Positions 20,069 through 28,625 of a stretch of DNA of 64,000 bases are shown one piece after another. The stretch is from Kitasatospora aureofaciens (GTDB lineage Bacteria; Actinomycetota; Actinomycetes; Streptomycetales; Streptomycetaceae). Numbering within the stretch: position 1 is the first letter of the stretch; each line of letters starts with the position of its first letter. Position numbers and translations under genes: made by a program. The stretch lies in NCBI RefSeq assembly GCF_001188955.3, contig NZ_JPRF03000021.1, positions 186,001 through 250,000 on the forward strand. The letters are read 5' to 3'. Under the pieces are notes generated by a model that saw nothing but the letters and a program-made list of their open reading frames with translations, had not been told where the DNA came from and ran no database searches.

Positions 20069-20070
20069 CC

Positions 20071-20835
20071 CTCCTCCTGCTGGAGGACGGCTCCCACGCC
20101 CACGGCGCCTCCCACGGCGGCAAGAAGGTCGGCACCTTCGGCCTGGCCGGTGCCTTCTCGCTCAACGGCCCCAAGCCGCTGTCCGGCGGCGAGGGCGGGT
20201 TCGTCCTCACGGACGACGACGACACGTACTACCGGCTCCTGACGTTCGGCCACTACAACAAGCGCGCCAAGTCCGAGATCCCGGCCAAGCACCCGCTCGC
20301 GAAGTACGCGGTCACCGGGTCCGGCCTCAAGCTCCGCATCCACCCGCTGGCCGCCGCCATCGCGCACGACCAGCTCGGCCGCCTCGACGGCTACCTCGCC
20401 GGACGGGCGGAGATCGCCCGCTACCTGACCGAGGAGTTCGCCCGGATTCCCGGGCTGGAGGTCATCCCGATGCCCGAAGGAGTGGTCCCGTCCTGGTACG
20501 GGTTGACGCTCACCTACCGCCCCCAGGAGCTCGGTGGCCTCAGCGTCGAGCGGTTCCACCAGGCCCTGGTCGCCGAGGGCGCGGTCGAGTTCGACCGGCC
20601 GGGCTCCACCTGCCCCATGAACCAGCTGCCGCTGTACCAGAGCCCGGCCATGCTGTTCCCTGGCCACCCGCACGCTCACCGCCGCTACCGGGCAGGGGAC
20701 TTCCCGGTCGCCGAGCACACCCACGCGCACACGATCAAGCTCCCGGTCTGGCATCGTGAACAGGATCGTCCGCTGGCCGAGCAGTACATCCGCGCGGCCA
20801 TCAAGGTGAGCGACCACCACAAGGAGCTGCTATGA
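20071..20835 (+). pseudogene. DegT/DnrJ/EryC1/StrS aminotransferase, N-terminally truncated
   Basis: The frame from about 20071 begins within LLLEDGSHAHGASHGGKKVG, the middle of the fold, and runs to 20835. It keeps the region around the PLP lysine (SLNGPKPLSGGEGGFVL) and the C-terminal half (PVWHREQDRPLAEQYI). About 180 N-terminal residues are missing because of the same deletion that removed the dehydrogenase C-terminus. Dehydrogenase/aminotransferase pairs of this type convert a sugar alcohol or ketose to an amino sugar. The stop overlaps the NUDIX ATG by 4 nt. Confidence 0.75.
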
Positions 20836-21272
20836 ACTCTCCCTTCGCCGACCCCACGTTCGAGGACACCATCCGCGCCGCCGCCGAGACGGACGGGGTG
20901 GAACGGTTCGTCGTGGCCGCCGTGATCACCGACGGCGACCGCATGCTGTTCCTGCGGCGCCCGGCGGGCGAGTTCATGGCCGGCCTGTGGGAGCTGCCGT
21001 CGGGCAAGGTCGAGAGGGGCGAGCGCATCGAGCAGGCCCTGCTGCGGGAGGTCGACGAGGAGACCGGCCTGCGGATCGACGCGGTCGAGAAGTATCTCGG
21101 GCACTTCGACTACACCTCCGGCAGCGGCGCCCTCACCCGGCAGCTGACCTTCGAGGTCACCGTCACCCGGACCGGCCCGGTCACCCTCACCGAGCACGAC
21201 GCGCACGAGTGGGCCGGACCCGACGAGATCCCCGCCGTCAGCGACGCCGTACGGGAACTCGTCACCCGCTGA
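20832..21272 (+). CDS. NUDIX hydrolase
   Basis: 146 residues, ATGA overlap with the upstream aminotransferase remnant. Complete Nudix box from GKVERGERIEQA through LLREVDEETGL. It hydrolyses a nucleoside diphosphate linked to some moiety; a housecleaning or sugar-nucleotide role is possible. It was probably part of the decayed aminosugar-type operon. Confidence 0.85.
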   Translation: MNSPFADPTFEDTIRAAAETDGVERFVVAAVITDGDRMLFLRRPAGEFMAGLWELPSGKVERGERIEQALLREVDEETGLRIDAVEKYLGHFDYTSGSGALTRQLTFEVTVTRTGPVTLTEHDAHEWAGPDEIPAVSDAVRELVTR

Positions 21273-21274
21273 TC

Positions 21275-21742
21275 GTGCACCGTGAGCTCATCGACCAGGC
21301 CCGCGTAGACGGATACGACGCCTTCTGCGTTGGTGCACTCATCGTCCGCCACGGCCGGCTCCTGATGCTCCGACGCGCGGCGTCGGACTCCTGGGCCGGC
21401 CGCTGGGAACCGCCCGGCGGCGGCGTCGAGACCGGCGAATCTCTCGCCGAAGCTCTCGCGCGTGAGGTCCAGGAGGAGGCCGGGCTGGCCATCGCCAGCG
21501 CGCTGTACATCGGCCACCTGGACTACCCAGCCCACGAGAACCCCCTGCTGCCCGCCAGCAGGGGGTTCTTCTTCGCCGCCGAGGAACCGCCCAGTCGCGG
21601 GCCAGTCCGGATCAACCAGACAGAACACGATCGTTTCGCCTGGTCCAGGCCTGACGGTGTCCGGTCGACACGGCCTGATCTCCGTGCTCTCGTCGCCCGG
21701 CGGCTGGCGCTTACATCCCGGAGTGCCCCCGAGCCCTGGTGA
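21275..21742 (+). CDS. NUDIX hydrolase
   Basis: 155 residues from GTG 21275, 2 nt after the previous stop. Nudix box GGGVETGESLAEALAR then EVQEEAGL. N-terminal ELIDQARVDGYDAFCVGALI. A terminator-like hairpin sits inside the coding sequence (21538-21568), encoding ENPLLPASRGFFF. Same operon as the preceding NUDIX gene. Confidence 0.8.
   Translation: MHRELIDQARVDGYDAFCVGALIVRHGRLLMLRRAASDSWAGRWEPPGGGVETGESLAEALAREVQEEAGLAIASALYIGHLDYPAHENPLLPASRGFFFAAEEPPSRGPVRINQTEHDRFAWSRPDGVRSTRPDLRALVARRLALTSRSAPEPW
21538..21568 (+). other. 13-bp perfect hairpin inside a NUDIX gene
   Basis: GAACCCCCTGCTG and CAGCAGGGGGTTC flank a 5-nt loop and are followed by TTCTTC. It looks like an intrinsic terminator but lies about 175 nt before the stop codon. 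Confidence 0.6.
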
Positions 21743-21774
21743 ACGCCCGGATGCGGCTGGACGGACCCACACAC

Positions 21775-22587
21775 CTACCAGCCCGGAATCGGAACGGACC
21801 TCAGAAGTCCGGTCACGTCGTGGACGCCAGCCGGCAACGATCTCCCCTCACCCCACCAGGAGTGGATCTCCTTCCAGTCGAGCTTTGCCGAGGAGACACC
21901 GTGGTCCAGAGCACGCAGGCACTCGTTCGTGACGATCACCGCCGTCCAGACGAAGTTATGCGCTCTCAGGTCGCGGTACTCCTCGTCGATCCGGGCGAAC
22001 ATCACCAGCACGTACAGGTCATTCGCGGGCACCGGACCGTCGCGCACCAGCTCGAAGGGCACCGCATCCAACGGGCCGTGGCTCGGCGCATCAGGTGCGA
22101 AGCGGGCCTTGACCTGCAGTCGGGCCAGCCCCGCGTATTGGTTCTGAGGCGGCCCGTCGGATCCGATGCCGTACGCCCCGCCTGAAGCCACATCCCATGC
22201 CCACCGCTCGCCTTGGCGCTGGCGCGCGAAGTCCGCCAACGTCGGCACCCGCTCCACCAAGGACCGCCAGGGCACCGCAAGGTCGACAGCCAGTGAGTTC
22301 CTACGACCGTTCCCCGCCACCGGCATGGAGCCAAGCGCCGGCCCGAACTCGCCTGAGCGGTCGATCCCAGTGCGGACGCCGCGTGCCCTCTCGCAGGTCG
22401 CCCGCACCGAGGCACTCGACCAAAACGCTGCAGCGGCAAGAGACTCCGCGAGGCCGCCGATCGGGTCGCTGCGGTTGGTCGCCAAGCCCGCCTCCAGGAA
22501 GCGGTCCCGAGCCGACCAGAAGCCGAGCAGCACGTCGCCCAACACGGGCGCATCGCTCGAAGTGTCCACGTTCAAGACTGATCTCAA
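21775..22587 (-). CDS. hypothetical protein
   Basis: 270 residues from a TTG at 22587 with GAGAAGGG adjacent; an internal start is possible. Codon use is less GC-biased than its neighbours, suggesting transfer. Central text WAWDVASGGAYGIGSDG and then ARLQVKARFAPD has a D...QVK spacing reminiscent of PD-(D/E)xK nucleases, but that is only a hint. The C-terminus is DWKEIHSWWGEGR. No family recognised. Confidence 0.55.
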   Translation of the reverse strand: MRSVLNVDTSSDAPVLGDVLLGFWSARDRFLEAGLATNRSDPIGGLAESLAAAAFWSSASVRATCERARGVRTGIDRSGEFGPALGSMPVAGNGRRNSLAVDLAVPWRSLVERVPTLADFARQRQGERWAWDVASGGAYGIGSDGPPQNQYAGLARLQVKARFAPDAPSHGPLDAVPFELVRDGPVPANDLYVLVMFARIDEEYRDLRAHNFVWTAVIVTNECLRALDHGVSSAKLDWKEIHSWWGEGRSLPAGVHDVTGLLRSVPIPGW

Positions 22588-22660
22588 CCCTTCTCGAAGG
22601 TAGAGCCGGATGCGCTGTGGAACGCAAAGCCGACAACTTCAATCACGACACACGGCTTGC

Positions 22661-22843
22661 CTAGTGAACGGCCGGGAGGTGCCACAGGCCGGCGGCGTAG
22701 CTGGTGTTGCGGCGCCGACCGAGAAGCACCGCGCCGTCGTCGGCAAGGACGAGGTGGACCCCGACGACCAGCGTCAGCGGGTCCGTCGCGGGCCTGGCCG
22801 TCACCGTTTCCGCCGGGTGGCCGGTGTGGTCGGGCTGGGTCAC
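22661..22843 (-). pseudogene. NUDIX hydrolase fragment (first 60 residues)
   Basis: From ATG 22843, ATGA-coupled to the double NUDIX gene. It reads TLVVGVHLVLADDGAVLLG, RRRNTSYAAGLWHLPAVH and stops. GLWHLPAGH normally runs into the Nudix box, so the box and C-terminus are gone, apparently by a rearrangement just left of 22661. Confidence 0.65.
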
Positions 22844-23796
22844 GAGTTCCTCCCCGTGGGCTGGTCGGGCTGGTCGGGCTGTTCGGCCGTCGCCGCGGCG
22901 AGCAGCGGCAGGTAGTGGTGCATGTACGGCGGGACCTTGAGGTCGAGCACCTCGCCGAAGGGGACCATGCGCACGGCCAGGCCCCCGTCACCGAGCCGCA
23001 GGTCGCCCTCGGGGCCGGTCCAGACGGCGTGCAGGGCGCGGGTGAGTGGGAGGTCGAGGTCGGGGCGTGGGCCGGGGAGGGGCCGCAGTCCGGTGATCTC
23101 GATGCCGGCCTCCTCGCGGACCTCGCGCACCGCGCTCTCCCGGGCGCTCTCGTCGGCCTTGCGTCGGCCGCCGATCGGGGTCCAGTAGCCGGGCCGGGCC
23201 ATGCCCGGCCCGGCTTCGCGCTGGTGCATCAGCAGTCGGCCCGCGCGGTCGGTGACGAAGAGCAGGACGCCCTCGAAGCCGTCGCCGTCGGGGGCGGGGC
23301 GCTCCGGGTAGAGCGGTACACCGGAGCGGTGGGCGCGCAGCACCTGCCGGAGCCGCTGGTAGTGGATGGGGGTCATGTGGTGGCGCCAGTCGTGGGCCGT
23401 CTCGAACCGGAACTCGGTGTGCTCGGCCGGATCGAGCCGGGTCCGGGCCTGCTGTTCCGCGGTCAGCGTGCCGCCGTCGAACACGTAGCCGGCAGCCGGA
23501 ACCGGGTGGTCGGCGTCGGCCTGGGTGTGGATCACGGCGACCAGGCGCCGCCGGAGCGCCTGCGGGTTCTCCGCGGCCAGGTCCAGGCCCAGCTCCTCGC
23601 TGGCCTCGCGCACCGTGGCGTCGAAGGGGCTCTCGCCGTGTTCGACGGTGCCGCCGGGCATGTCCCATACGTCCGGGTCGGCGGTCGAGCGCATCCCGAG
23701 GACGCGGCCGGAGGCGTCGCGGGCGACCACGCCGACGCAGATCCGCTCGATGCCCTCGCGCAGGGCCGGGCCGGTCAGCACATCGAAGTCGATCAC
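22840..23796 (-). CDS. tandem double-NUDIX protein
   Basis: 318 residues from GTG 23796, GTGA overlap with the ABC gene stop. Two complete Nudix domains in one chain: box 1 GGTVEHGESPFDATVREA then SEELGL, box 2 GGRRKADESARESAVREV then REEAGI. Its location behind an ABC exporter suggests a role in making or processing the exported molecule (inference). Confidence 0.85.
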   Translation of the reverse strand: MIDFDVLTGPALREGIERICVGVVARDASGRVLGMRSTADPDVWDMPGGTVEHGESPFDATVREASEELGLDLAAENPQALRRRLVAVIHTQADADHPVPAAGYVFDGGTLTAEQQARTRLDPAEHTEFRFETAHDWRHHMTPIHYQRLRQVLRAHRSGVPLYPERPAPDGDGFEGVLLFVTDRAGRLLMHQREAGPGMARPGYWTPIGGRRKADESARESAVREVREEAGIEITGLRPLPGPRPDLDLPLTRALHAVWTGPEGDLRLGDGGLAVRMVPFGEVLDLKVPPYMHHYLPLLAAATAEQPDQPDQPTGRNS

Positions 23797-25724
23797 TGGA
23801 GGGGCTCCCTGTTCTCCCCGACCGGCACGCCCCTCTGGGAGGGGAGGCCGGTGCGTTCGTTCTGCAGGTCCCACAGTTCCCGGAAGCGGCCGTTCTGGTC
23901 GGCCACCAGTTCGGCGAAGGTGCCCTGCTGGAGGATCCGGCCGTCCTCGAGGACGACGATCCGGTCGGCGACGGCCACGTTGGTGAGCCGGTGGGTGACC
24001 AGGACGACGGCCCGCTCGCGGGCGACGGCCCGCAGGTTCTGGAAGATGCGGTGCTCGGCGCGCGGGTCGAGAGCGGCGGTGGGCTCATCGAGGACGAGGA
24101 GGCCGGCCTCGCGGTGGAACGCGCGGGCGATGGCCAGGCGTTGCCACTGCCCGCCGGAGAGTTCCTCGCCGCCCATCCACTCCACTGCCAGCAGGGTGGA
24201 CAGGCCCCGGCGGAGCTTGGCGACGACGTCGGCCGCCCCGGAGGCGTCGGCGGCGCGCAGGACCGCCGCGTCGCCCTCGGCGGTGGGCTGACCGAGCGTG
24301 ATGTTCTCGCGGCAGGTGAGCGGCCAGCGGGCGTAGTCCTGCGGGACCACGGCGACCTGGCGCCACAGGGCGTGCGGGTCGAGGTCGCGGGTGTCGCGGC
24401 CGTCCCAGCACACCGATCCGGTGTCGGGCAGGTAGAGGCCCGCGAGGAGTTTGGAGAGGGTGGTCTTGCCGGACCCGTTCTCCCCGACCAGGGCGAGGAT
24501 CTCGCCGCGTTCGACGTGGAGGTCGACCCCGTCCAGCGCCTTGCGGTCGGAGGCGGGGTAGGCGTAGCCGAGGTTCTCCACGGTGATCCGGCGCGGCGGC
24601 TCGGGCGTTTCGGTGCCGCGCCGGGGGCGGTGGCCGCCGGCGGTGTCGAGGAAGCTCGACCAGTCGTCCAGGTACATGCCGGTGCGGAAGAGGTCCGCTC
24701 CGTAGCCGACGATGCCGTGCAGGCTGGTGCTGACCGCGGTCAGGGCGAACACCGCCGCGCCGCCGCGCGGCAGGCTCATGCGGCCGGTGCTGACCAGCCA
24801 CAGCATCGCCCCCCACACCACCGCGGTCCCGAGGCCGGACGCGGCGGCCCCGATCACCGACACCCGGGCGCTCTGCCGGGCCGCCCGCCGCGAGGTGGCG
24901 TCCAGCCGCCGGCCGACCTGGTCGTACTTGGCGAGCAGGAAGTCGCCCATGGTGTCGGAGCGGACCTGGTCGGCGTTGCGCTTGAGGTGGATGTACCAGC
25001 GCAGGTTCGCCATGATCCGGCGGTCGCCGATCGCCGCCCGGTTCGCCAGGAACTGCACCCGGGCGGCGTGCACGGACGCGATCCCCTGTGGCAGCGCCGC
25101 CAGCACCAGCAGGGGCAGCAGGGCGGGGTGGAGCACGGTCAGCACGCCGGCCGCGCCGACGAGCGAGGCGAGGGCGGCGAGCAGGTTCTGCGCCTCCCCG
25201 ACGATGTCCACGCAGACCTCGGCGCCGCGGTCGGCGGCCTCCAGTTCGTCGTTGTAGCCGGCGTGGTCGTAGGCGGTCAGTTCGGCCGCCACGGTGGCGC
25301 GCAGCACCGCGGCCTCCGCCTCCCGGGAGATGCGCGGCGACAGGTGGATGGTGACGGTCCGGATGGTGATGGCCAGCAGGGAGCGGGCGCCGGCCGCCGC
25401 CGCGATCACGAGGATCGACGGCGCGGCGTGGGCGAGCTTGTCGTCGAGCCGGCCGGGGCCGAACAGCGCCGAGATCGTGCCGGTCGTCGCGAACAGCCCC
25501 GCCGCGCCGAGCACGGCGGACACCGCCTGGCAGGTCAGCAGCAGCGCGATGGAGGCGCGGTCGATGCGCCAGCCGAGGCGGAAGGCGCGGACGACGAGCG
25601 CGGGCAGGCGGCGGGCCATCGCGCTGACGCTGATCGCCTCGATCGCCGCGATGCGGCGCCCGTCGGCGAGCCACTGCAGTTCCTCGTCGGGGGCTCCGGC
25701 CGACGCCGTGGTCGTGGTGCTCAC
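23793..25724 (-). CDS. ABC transporter, fused permease and ATPase (exporter type)
   Basis: 643 residues from GTG 25724 with AGGAGG 6-12 nt upstream. The N-terminal membrane domain has about six helices; the C-terminal ATPase has Walker A GENGSGKTT, signature ELSGGQWQR and Walker B LLVLDEPTAALD. Half-transporter architecture working as a dimer. First gene of an operon with double NUDIX and a NUDIX fragment. Confidence 0.88.
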   Translation of the reverse strand: MSTTTTASAGAPDEELQWLADGRRIAAIEAISVSAMARRLPALVVRAFRLGWRIDRASIALLLTCQAVSAVLGAAGLFATTGTISALFGPGRLDDKLAHAAPSILVIAAAAGARSLLAITIRTVTIHLSPRISREAEAAVLRATVAAELTAYDHAGYNDELEAADRGAEVCVDIVGEAQNLLAALASLVGAAGVLTVLHPALLPLLVLAALPQGIASVHAARVQFLANRAAIGDRRIMANLRWYIHLKRNADQVRSDTMGDFLLAKYDQVGRRLDATSRRAARQSARVSVIGAAASGLGTAVVWGAMLWLVSTGRMSLPRGGAAVFALTAVSTSLHGIVGYGADLFRTGMYLDDWSSFLDTAGGHRPRRGTETPEPPRRITVENLGYAYPASDRKALDGVDLHVERGEILALVGENGSGKTTLSKLLAGLYLPDTGSVCWDGRDTRDLDPHALWRQVAVVPQDYARWPLTCRENITLGQPTAEGDAAVLRAADASGAADVVAKLRRGLSTLLAVEWMGGEELSGGQWQRLAIARAFHREAGLLVLDEPTAALDPRAEHRIFQNLRAVARERAVVLVTHRLTNVAVADRIVVLEDGRILQQGTFAELVADQNGRFRELWDLQNERTGLPSQRGVPVGENREPLQ

Positions 25725-26264
25725 GCGTTCGCCTCCTCGCGTGACGCGGACGCGCGCGGGGTGGGTGGGACGTGGATCGCCGGGGCGGGGGGACAGGCCA
25801 CAGATCCTCCAGACGCAGAGCGGTGCGTGGACGTGAGGAAGCGCCGAAGCAGCCGACCCAACAGCCCAAGTCGACTCGTATTACAGTGAGTTGGCGGATC
25901 GTCACGACGGGGTGGCGTCGATGATGGTGCTGTTCGAGTGCGCCGTTCAAGCGGATTACCTCCGGGCGAGCCCGGGTCGAACGGGTACTTTTCGATTACC
26001 TCGCGGGCGCGGGCCAGGTGTCCTCCGGCCGGTCGCGCACGGAGGCGATGAAGCAGCGGAACCCAGTGCGCAGGCGGGCGAGAGCCTGTTCGATCCCAGC
26101 CGTCCGGCCGGGTCCGAGGCGGTCTCGGACGCACTGGTCGGCGAGGCGGCCGGGCGCGCGTAGCCGTCGCCGGTTTCACCCGTTCGGTGGGACAGCTGCT
26201 CGACGAGGTTTCGGGCAGCGGGGTTCTCAGCCCTGCCGCCCAGCACGTAGCCACCCACTCCGGC
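25725..26264. other. intergenic region, nothing identified
   Basis: Upstream of the ABC operon. Several weak frames exist on both strands but none has consistent coding character or a recognisable motif. The ABC promoter is presumably near 25740-25900. Confidence 0.45.
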
Positions 26265-26530
26265 CGCTCCCGGGGTGGGCTGACCGCCAAGCTTCAGCTG
26301 GCCGTCGACGGACTCGGCCGATCCCTGGCTCCGGTCTTGACCGGTGGGAACGTCGACGGCTGCACCCAGTTCGTCGCCGTCAGCTGGAAGGTGATCCGTG
26401 CCCTGCTGCGGCGCCGCGGCATCGGCCGCACCATCCCCGAGCGGGCTGACCAGATCGCCGACCGGCCGTGGCGCGGGGGGACTCGGTGGCCGCCCGGTGG
26501 CCTTCGACCGCGAGCCGCGGCGAGCCTCGT
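26265..26530 (+). pseudogene. IS5-family transposase remnant
   Basis: The plus strand reads SRGGLTAKLQLAVDGLGRSL, APVLTGGNVDG, then RALLRRRGIGRTIPERADQI and, in another frame, GGRPVAFDRE. This is the order and wording of the central part of IS5-type (DDE) transposases of Streptomyces. Both ends are missing, the frame is broken, and no terminal repeats were found. Confidence 0.65.
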
Positions 26531-26992
26531 GACCGCGGCGGCAGCCGAACCCCCCGGCGCGTACGCCCTCACCAGTCCGCTTCGGGCCCACTCCCCAGGA
26601 GGCCCGAGGCCCCCGCTGGCACGGAGCCCGGCAGGCCCGCCGCGGGCGGCCCGGCCCTCGGCACGTCCGGCCGATGCAGCGATCTGGCCCACCGTCATTC
26701 CGGCCCCGCTTCCGCGAACGAAAGCCGAGATCGGCCGAATGAGTGAGGAGAGGTCAAGTGCCATTCCGAGAACTCCAACCTGACCGTCAACTTCGTTGAT
26801 CCGAAGCCGATTTGGAACACAAAGCCGACCGTCCCCGGCCGGCTGCGGCAGTGGTTCCGAGACCCACCTGACACTCATTTAGACCTGCTCGTCATCCATT
26901 TGGCACGGACTAATATGACAGTCATTTAGGCGGCCGGTACGTTCATTCATGTCGGCGCCAAGCCGATTCAGTCCAGAAACAGGAGAAGGTCC

Positions 26993-27553
26993 ATGAACAA
27001 GATGACCACCGCCATTGTCCTCGCGGCGTCGGCGGCCGTGGCCGTGACCGGCATCAGCTACGCGTCGGCCGCTTCCGAGCCCGTGACGAAGGCGGCCCCG
27101 GTCGTTGAGAAGGCCGCCCCGGCGGCCGTTCCCGCCCAGGCTCCGCTCGACGGGGGCACGAAGGGCAACGAGGGCAAGGGCAACGAGGGCCACGAGCGTC
27201 GCGAGCACCGCGAGCACCGCGAGCACCGGGGCGTCATCCACGTCAACGAGCGGTCGTACTCCGCCGACGACTTCGGCTGCATCACCGTGGTCAGCGGCCT
27301 GGGCGCCAAATCGCTCAACGTCCGCAACGACAGCCACCGGACCGTCGAGGTCTTCAGCGGCGCGGTCTGCGACAACGGCGCCCCCATCGCCACCGTCGGG
27401 CCGCACAGCTCCAGCGACGGCGTGCACCCGAAGCGCGTCCACGAGGGTGTCGAGGTCGACGACGGCGTCGTCGGCAGCTTCCGGGTCGTGCACCACGACT
27501 ACGGCTTCGGCGGCCGCGGCGGCGAGCGCGGCGGTGAGCGCGGCGAGAAGTAG
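26993..27553 (+). CDS. secreted His/Glu/Arg-rich protein, hypothetical
   Basis: 186 residues from ATG 26993 with AGGAG upstream. Sec signal peptide (MNKMTTAIVLAASAAVAVTG, cleavage near SYASA-AS). A charged linker GTKGNEGKGNEGHERREHRE repeats a three-residue HRE unit, then a globular part with two Cys (FGCITVVSG, SGAVCDNG) that could form a disulfide, and a Gly/Arg/Glu tail. Possibly metal binding or cell-wall associated. It is followed by a terminator. Confidence 0.7.
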   Translation: MNKMTTAIVLAASAAVAVTGISYASAASEPVTKAAPVVEKAAPAAVPAQAPLDGGTKGNEGKGNEGHERREHREHREHRGVIHVNERSYSADDFGCITVVSGLGAKSLNVRNDSHRTVEVFSGAVCDNGAPIATVGPHSSSDGVHPKRVHEGVEVDDGVVGSFRVVHHDYGFGGRGGERGGERGEK

Positions 27554-27579
27554 AACTGACTCCAACGGCATAATCCGGC

Positions 27580-27608
27580 GCCCCGGCCCGCCGTAATCGG
27601 GCCGGGGC
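27580..27608 (+). terminator. hairpin terminator after the secreted protein
   Basis: GCCCCGGCCCG and CGGGCCGGGGC form an 11-bp perfect stem with a 7-nt loop, 26 nt after the stop codon. Confidence 0.7.
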
Positions 27609-28017
27609 ACGACACCAGCATCCTTCCACAAGTCGCTGCAGCCCGCCCCACGATGATGTCCGCCGGGACAGCGCAACGGCGACCAATCCATAGTCCGACC
27701 TCGAACAACACCTATCCGATCCCCCCCGCCCGGCGGAACCAACCGGGCGGGGGCCGTCACCGTTCACCACCACGGGAGAGCTGAGCTCGCCACACCCACA
27801 GCACATCCGTCGAAGAATGCGCAGAGGTCCCGATATCGACGCAGCCGCACTGCGTCCGGCGAAATCCGGCGATCCTGCGCCCGCAGCCATCTGCAGCCGC
27901 CTGCTCGGCGCCCGCCGGCCCACGGCGGCCCACGGCGGTCTACGACGTTGCCCGCCCGGCATTCCTGCTCAGGGACCTGCCCGTCCGCCCCGCCGTCGTT
28001 GCCGCGCCCTCCTCCGG
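27609..28017. other. intergenic region, only a second hairpin
   Basis: No supported gene. At 27723-27753 CCCCCGCCCGG and CCGGGCGGGGG form an 11-bp stem that could terminate transcription from either side. The rest shows no coding character. Confidence 0.5.
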
Positions 28018-28515
28018 TCAGGCGTCGAGCACCTGGCCGGCGCGCCGGACTACCGGGCCTTCCGCCGACCACGGGAATTCGATCCAGTCGTCGGTCCTCT
28101 TCCACACGTACTCGCACTTCACGAGGGAGTGCGGCTTCTCGTAGACGACGGCGGACCGGACCTCGGCGACGTGGTCGAGGCAGAAGTCGTGCACCAGCCT
28201 CAGCGTCTTGCCCGTGTCGGCGACGTCGTCGGCGATCAGGACCTTCTTGTCGGTGAAGTCGATCGCCGCGGGGACGGGTGCCAGCATGACGGGCATGTCG
28301 AGGGTGGTGCCCACGCCGGTGTAGAACTCGACGTTCACCAGGTGGATGTTCTTGCAGTCCAGCGCGTACGCCAGGCCGCCCGCCACGAACACGCCGCCGC
28401 GGGCGATGCTCAGGACGAGGTCGGGCACGTAGCCGTCGTCGGCGATCGTCTGCGCGAGTTCGCGCACCGCCCGGCCGAAGGTCTGGTAGTCCAGGATCTC
28501 GCGTGCATCGGTCAC
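28018..28515 (-). CDS. purine-type phosphoribosyltransferase
   Basis: 165 residues from GTG 28515 with AAGGAGA upstream. The PRPP-binding motif VLIADDVADTGKTL and LVLSIARGGVFVAGGLA are diagnostic of type I phosphoribosyltransferases of the xanthine/guanine salvage group. The base specificity cannot be read from the sequence. Monocistronic. Confidence 0.85.
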   Translation of the reverse strand: MTDAREILDYQTFGRAVRELAQTIADDGYVPDLVLSIARGGVFVAGGLAYALDCKNIHLVNVEFYTGVGTTLDMPVMLAPVPAAIDFTDKKVLIADDVADTGKTLRLVHDFCLDHVAEVRSAVVYEKPHSLVKCEYVWKRTDDWIEFPWSAEGPVVRRAGQVLDA

Positions 28516-28625
28516 GGCGTTCAGTCTCCTTGGCAGTCGGCCGGTCGGTGAGCAGCGGCGCGCTGAGGACCGGAAGCGGACCGTTCCGTCCCTCGTTCGG
28601 AACGGCCCGCCCCGCAGGGCTCCTG

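Noticed and set aside
22610..22640. short similarity to 26810-26830 (GGAACxCAAAGCCGAC)
   Set aside because: Only 17 bp with mismatches and no flanking symmetry; could be chance.
22657..24291. 544-codon open frame on the plus strand
   Set aside because: Antisense to the double NUDIX and ABC genes; Gly/Arg/Val-rich shadow text without family motifs.
23991..25889. 632-codon open frame on the plus strand
   Set aside because: Shadow of the ABC transporter gene, which has all ATPase motifs on the other strand.
26145..26215. possible N-terminal part of the IS5-like transposase
   Set aside because: The text upstream of 26265 does not match transposase wording in any frame.
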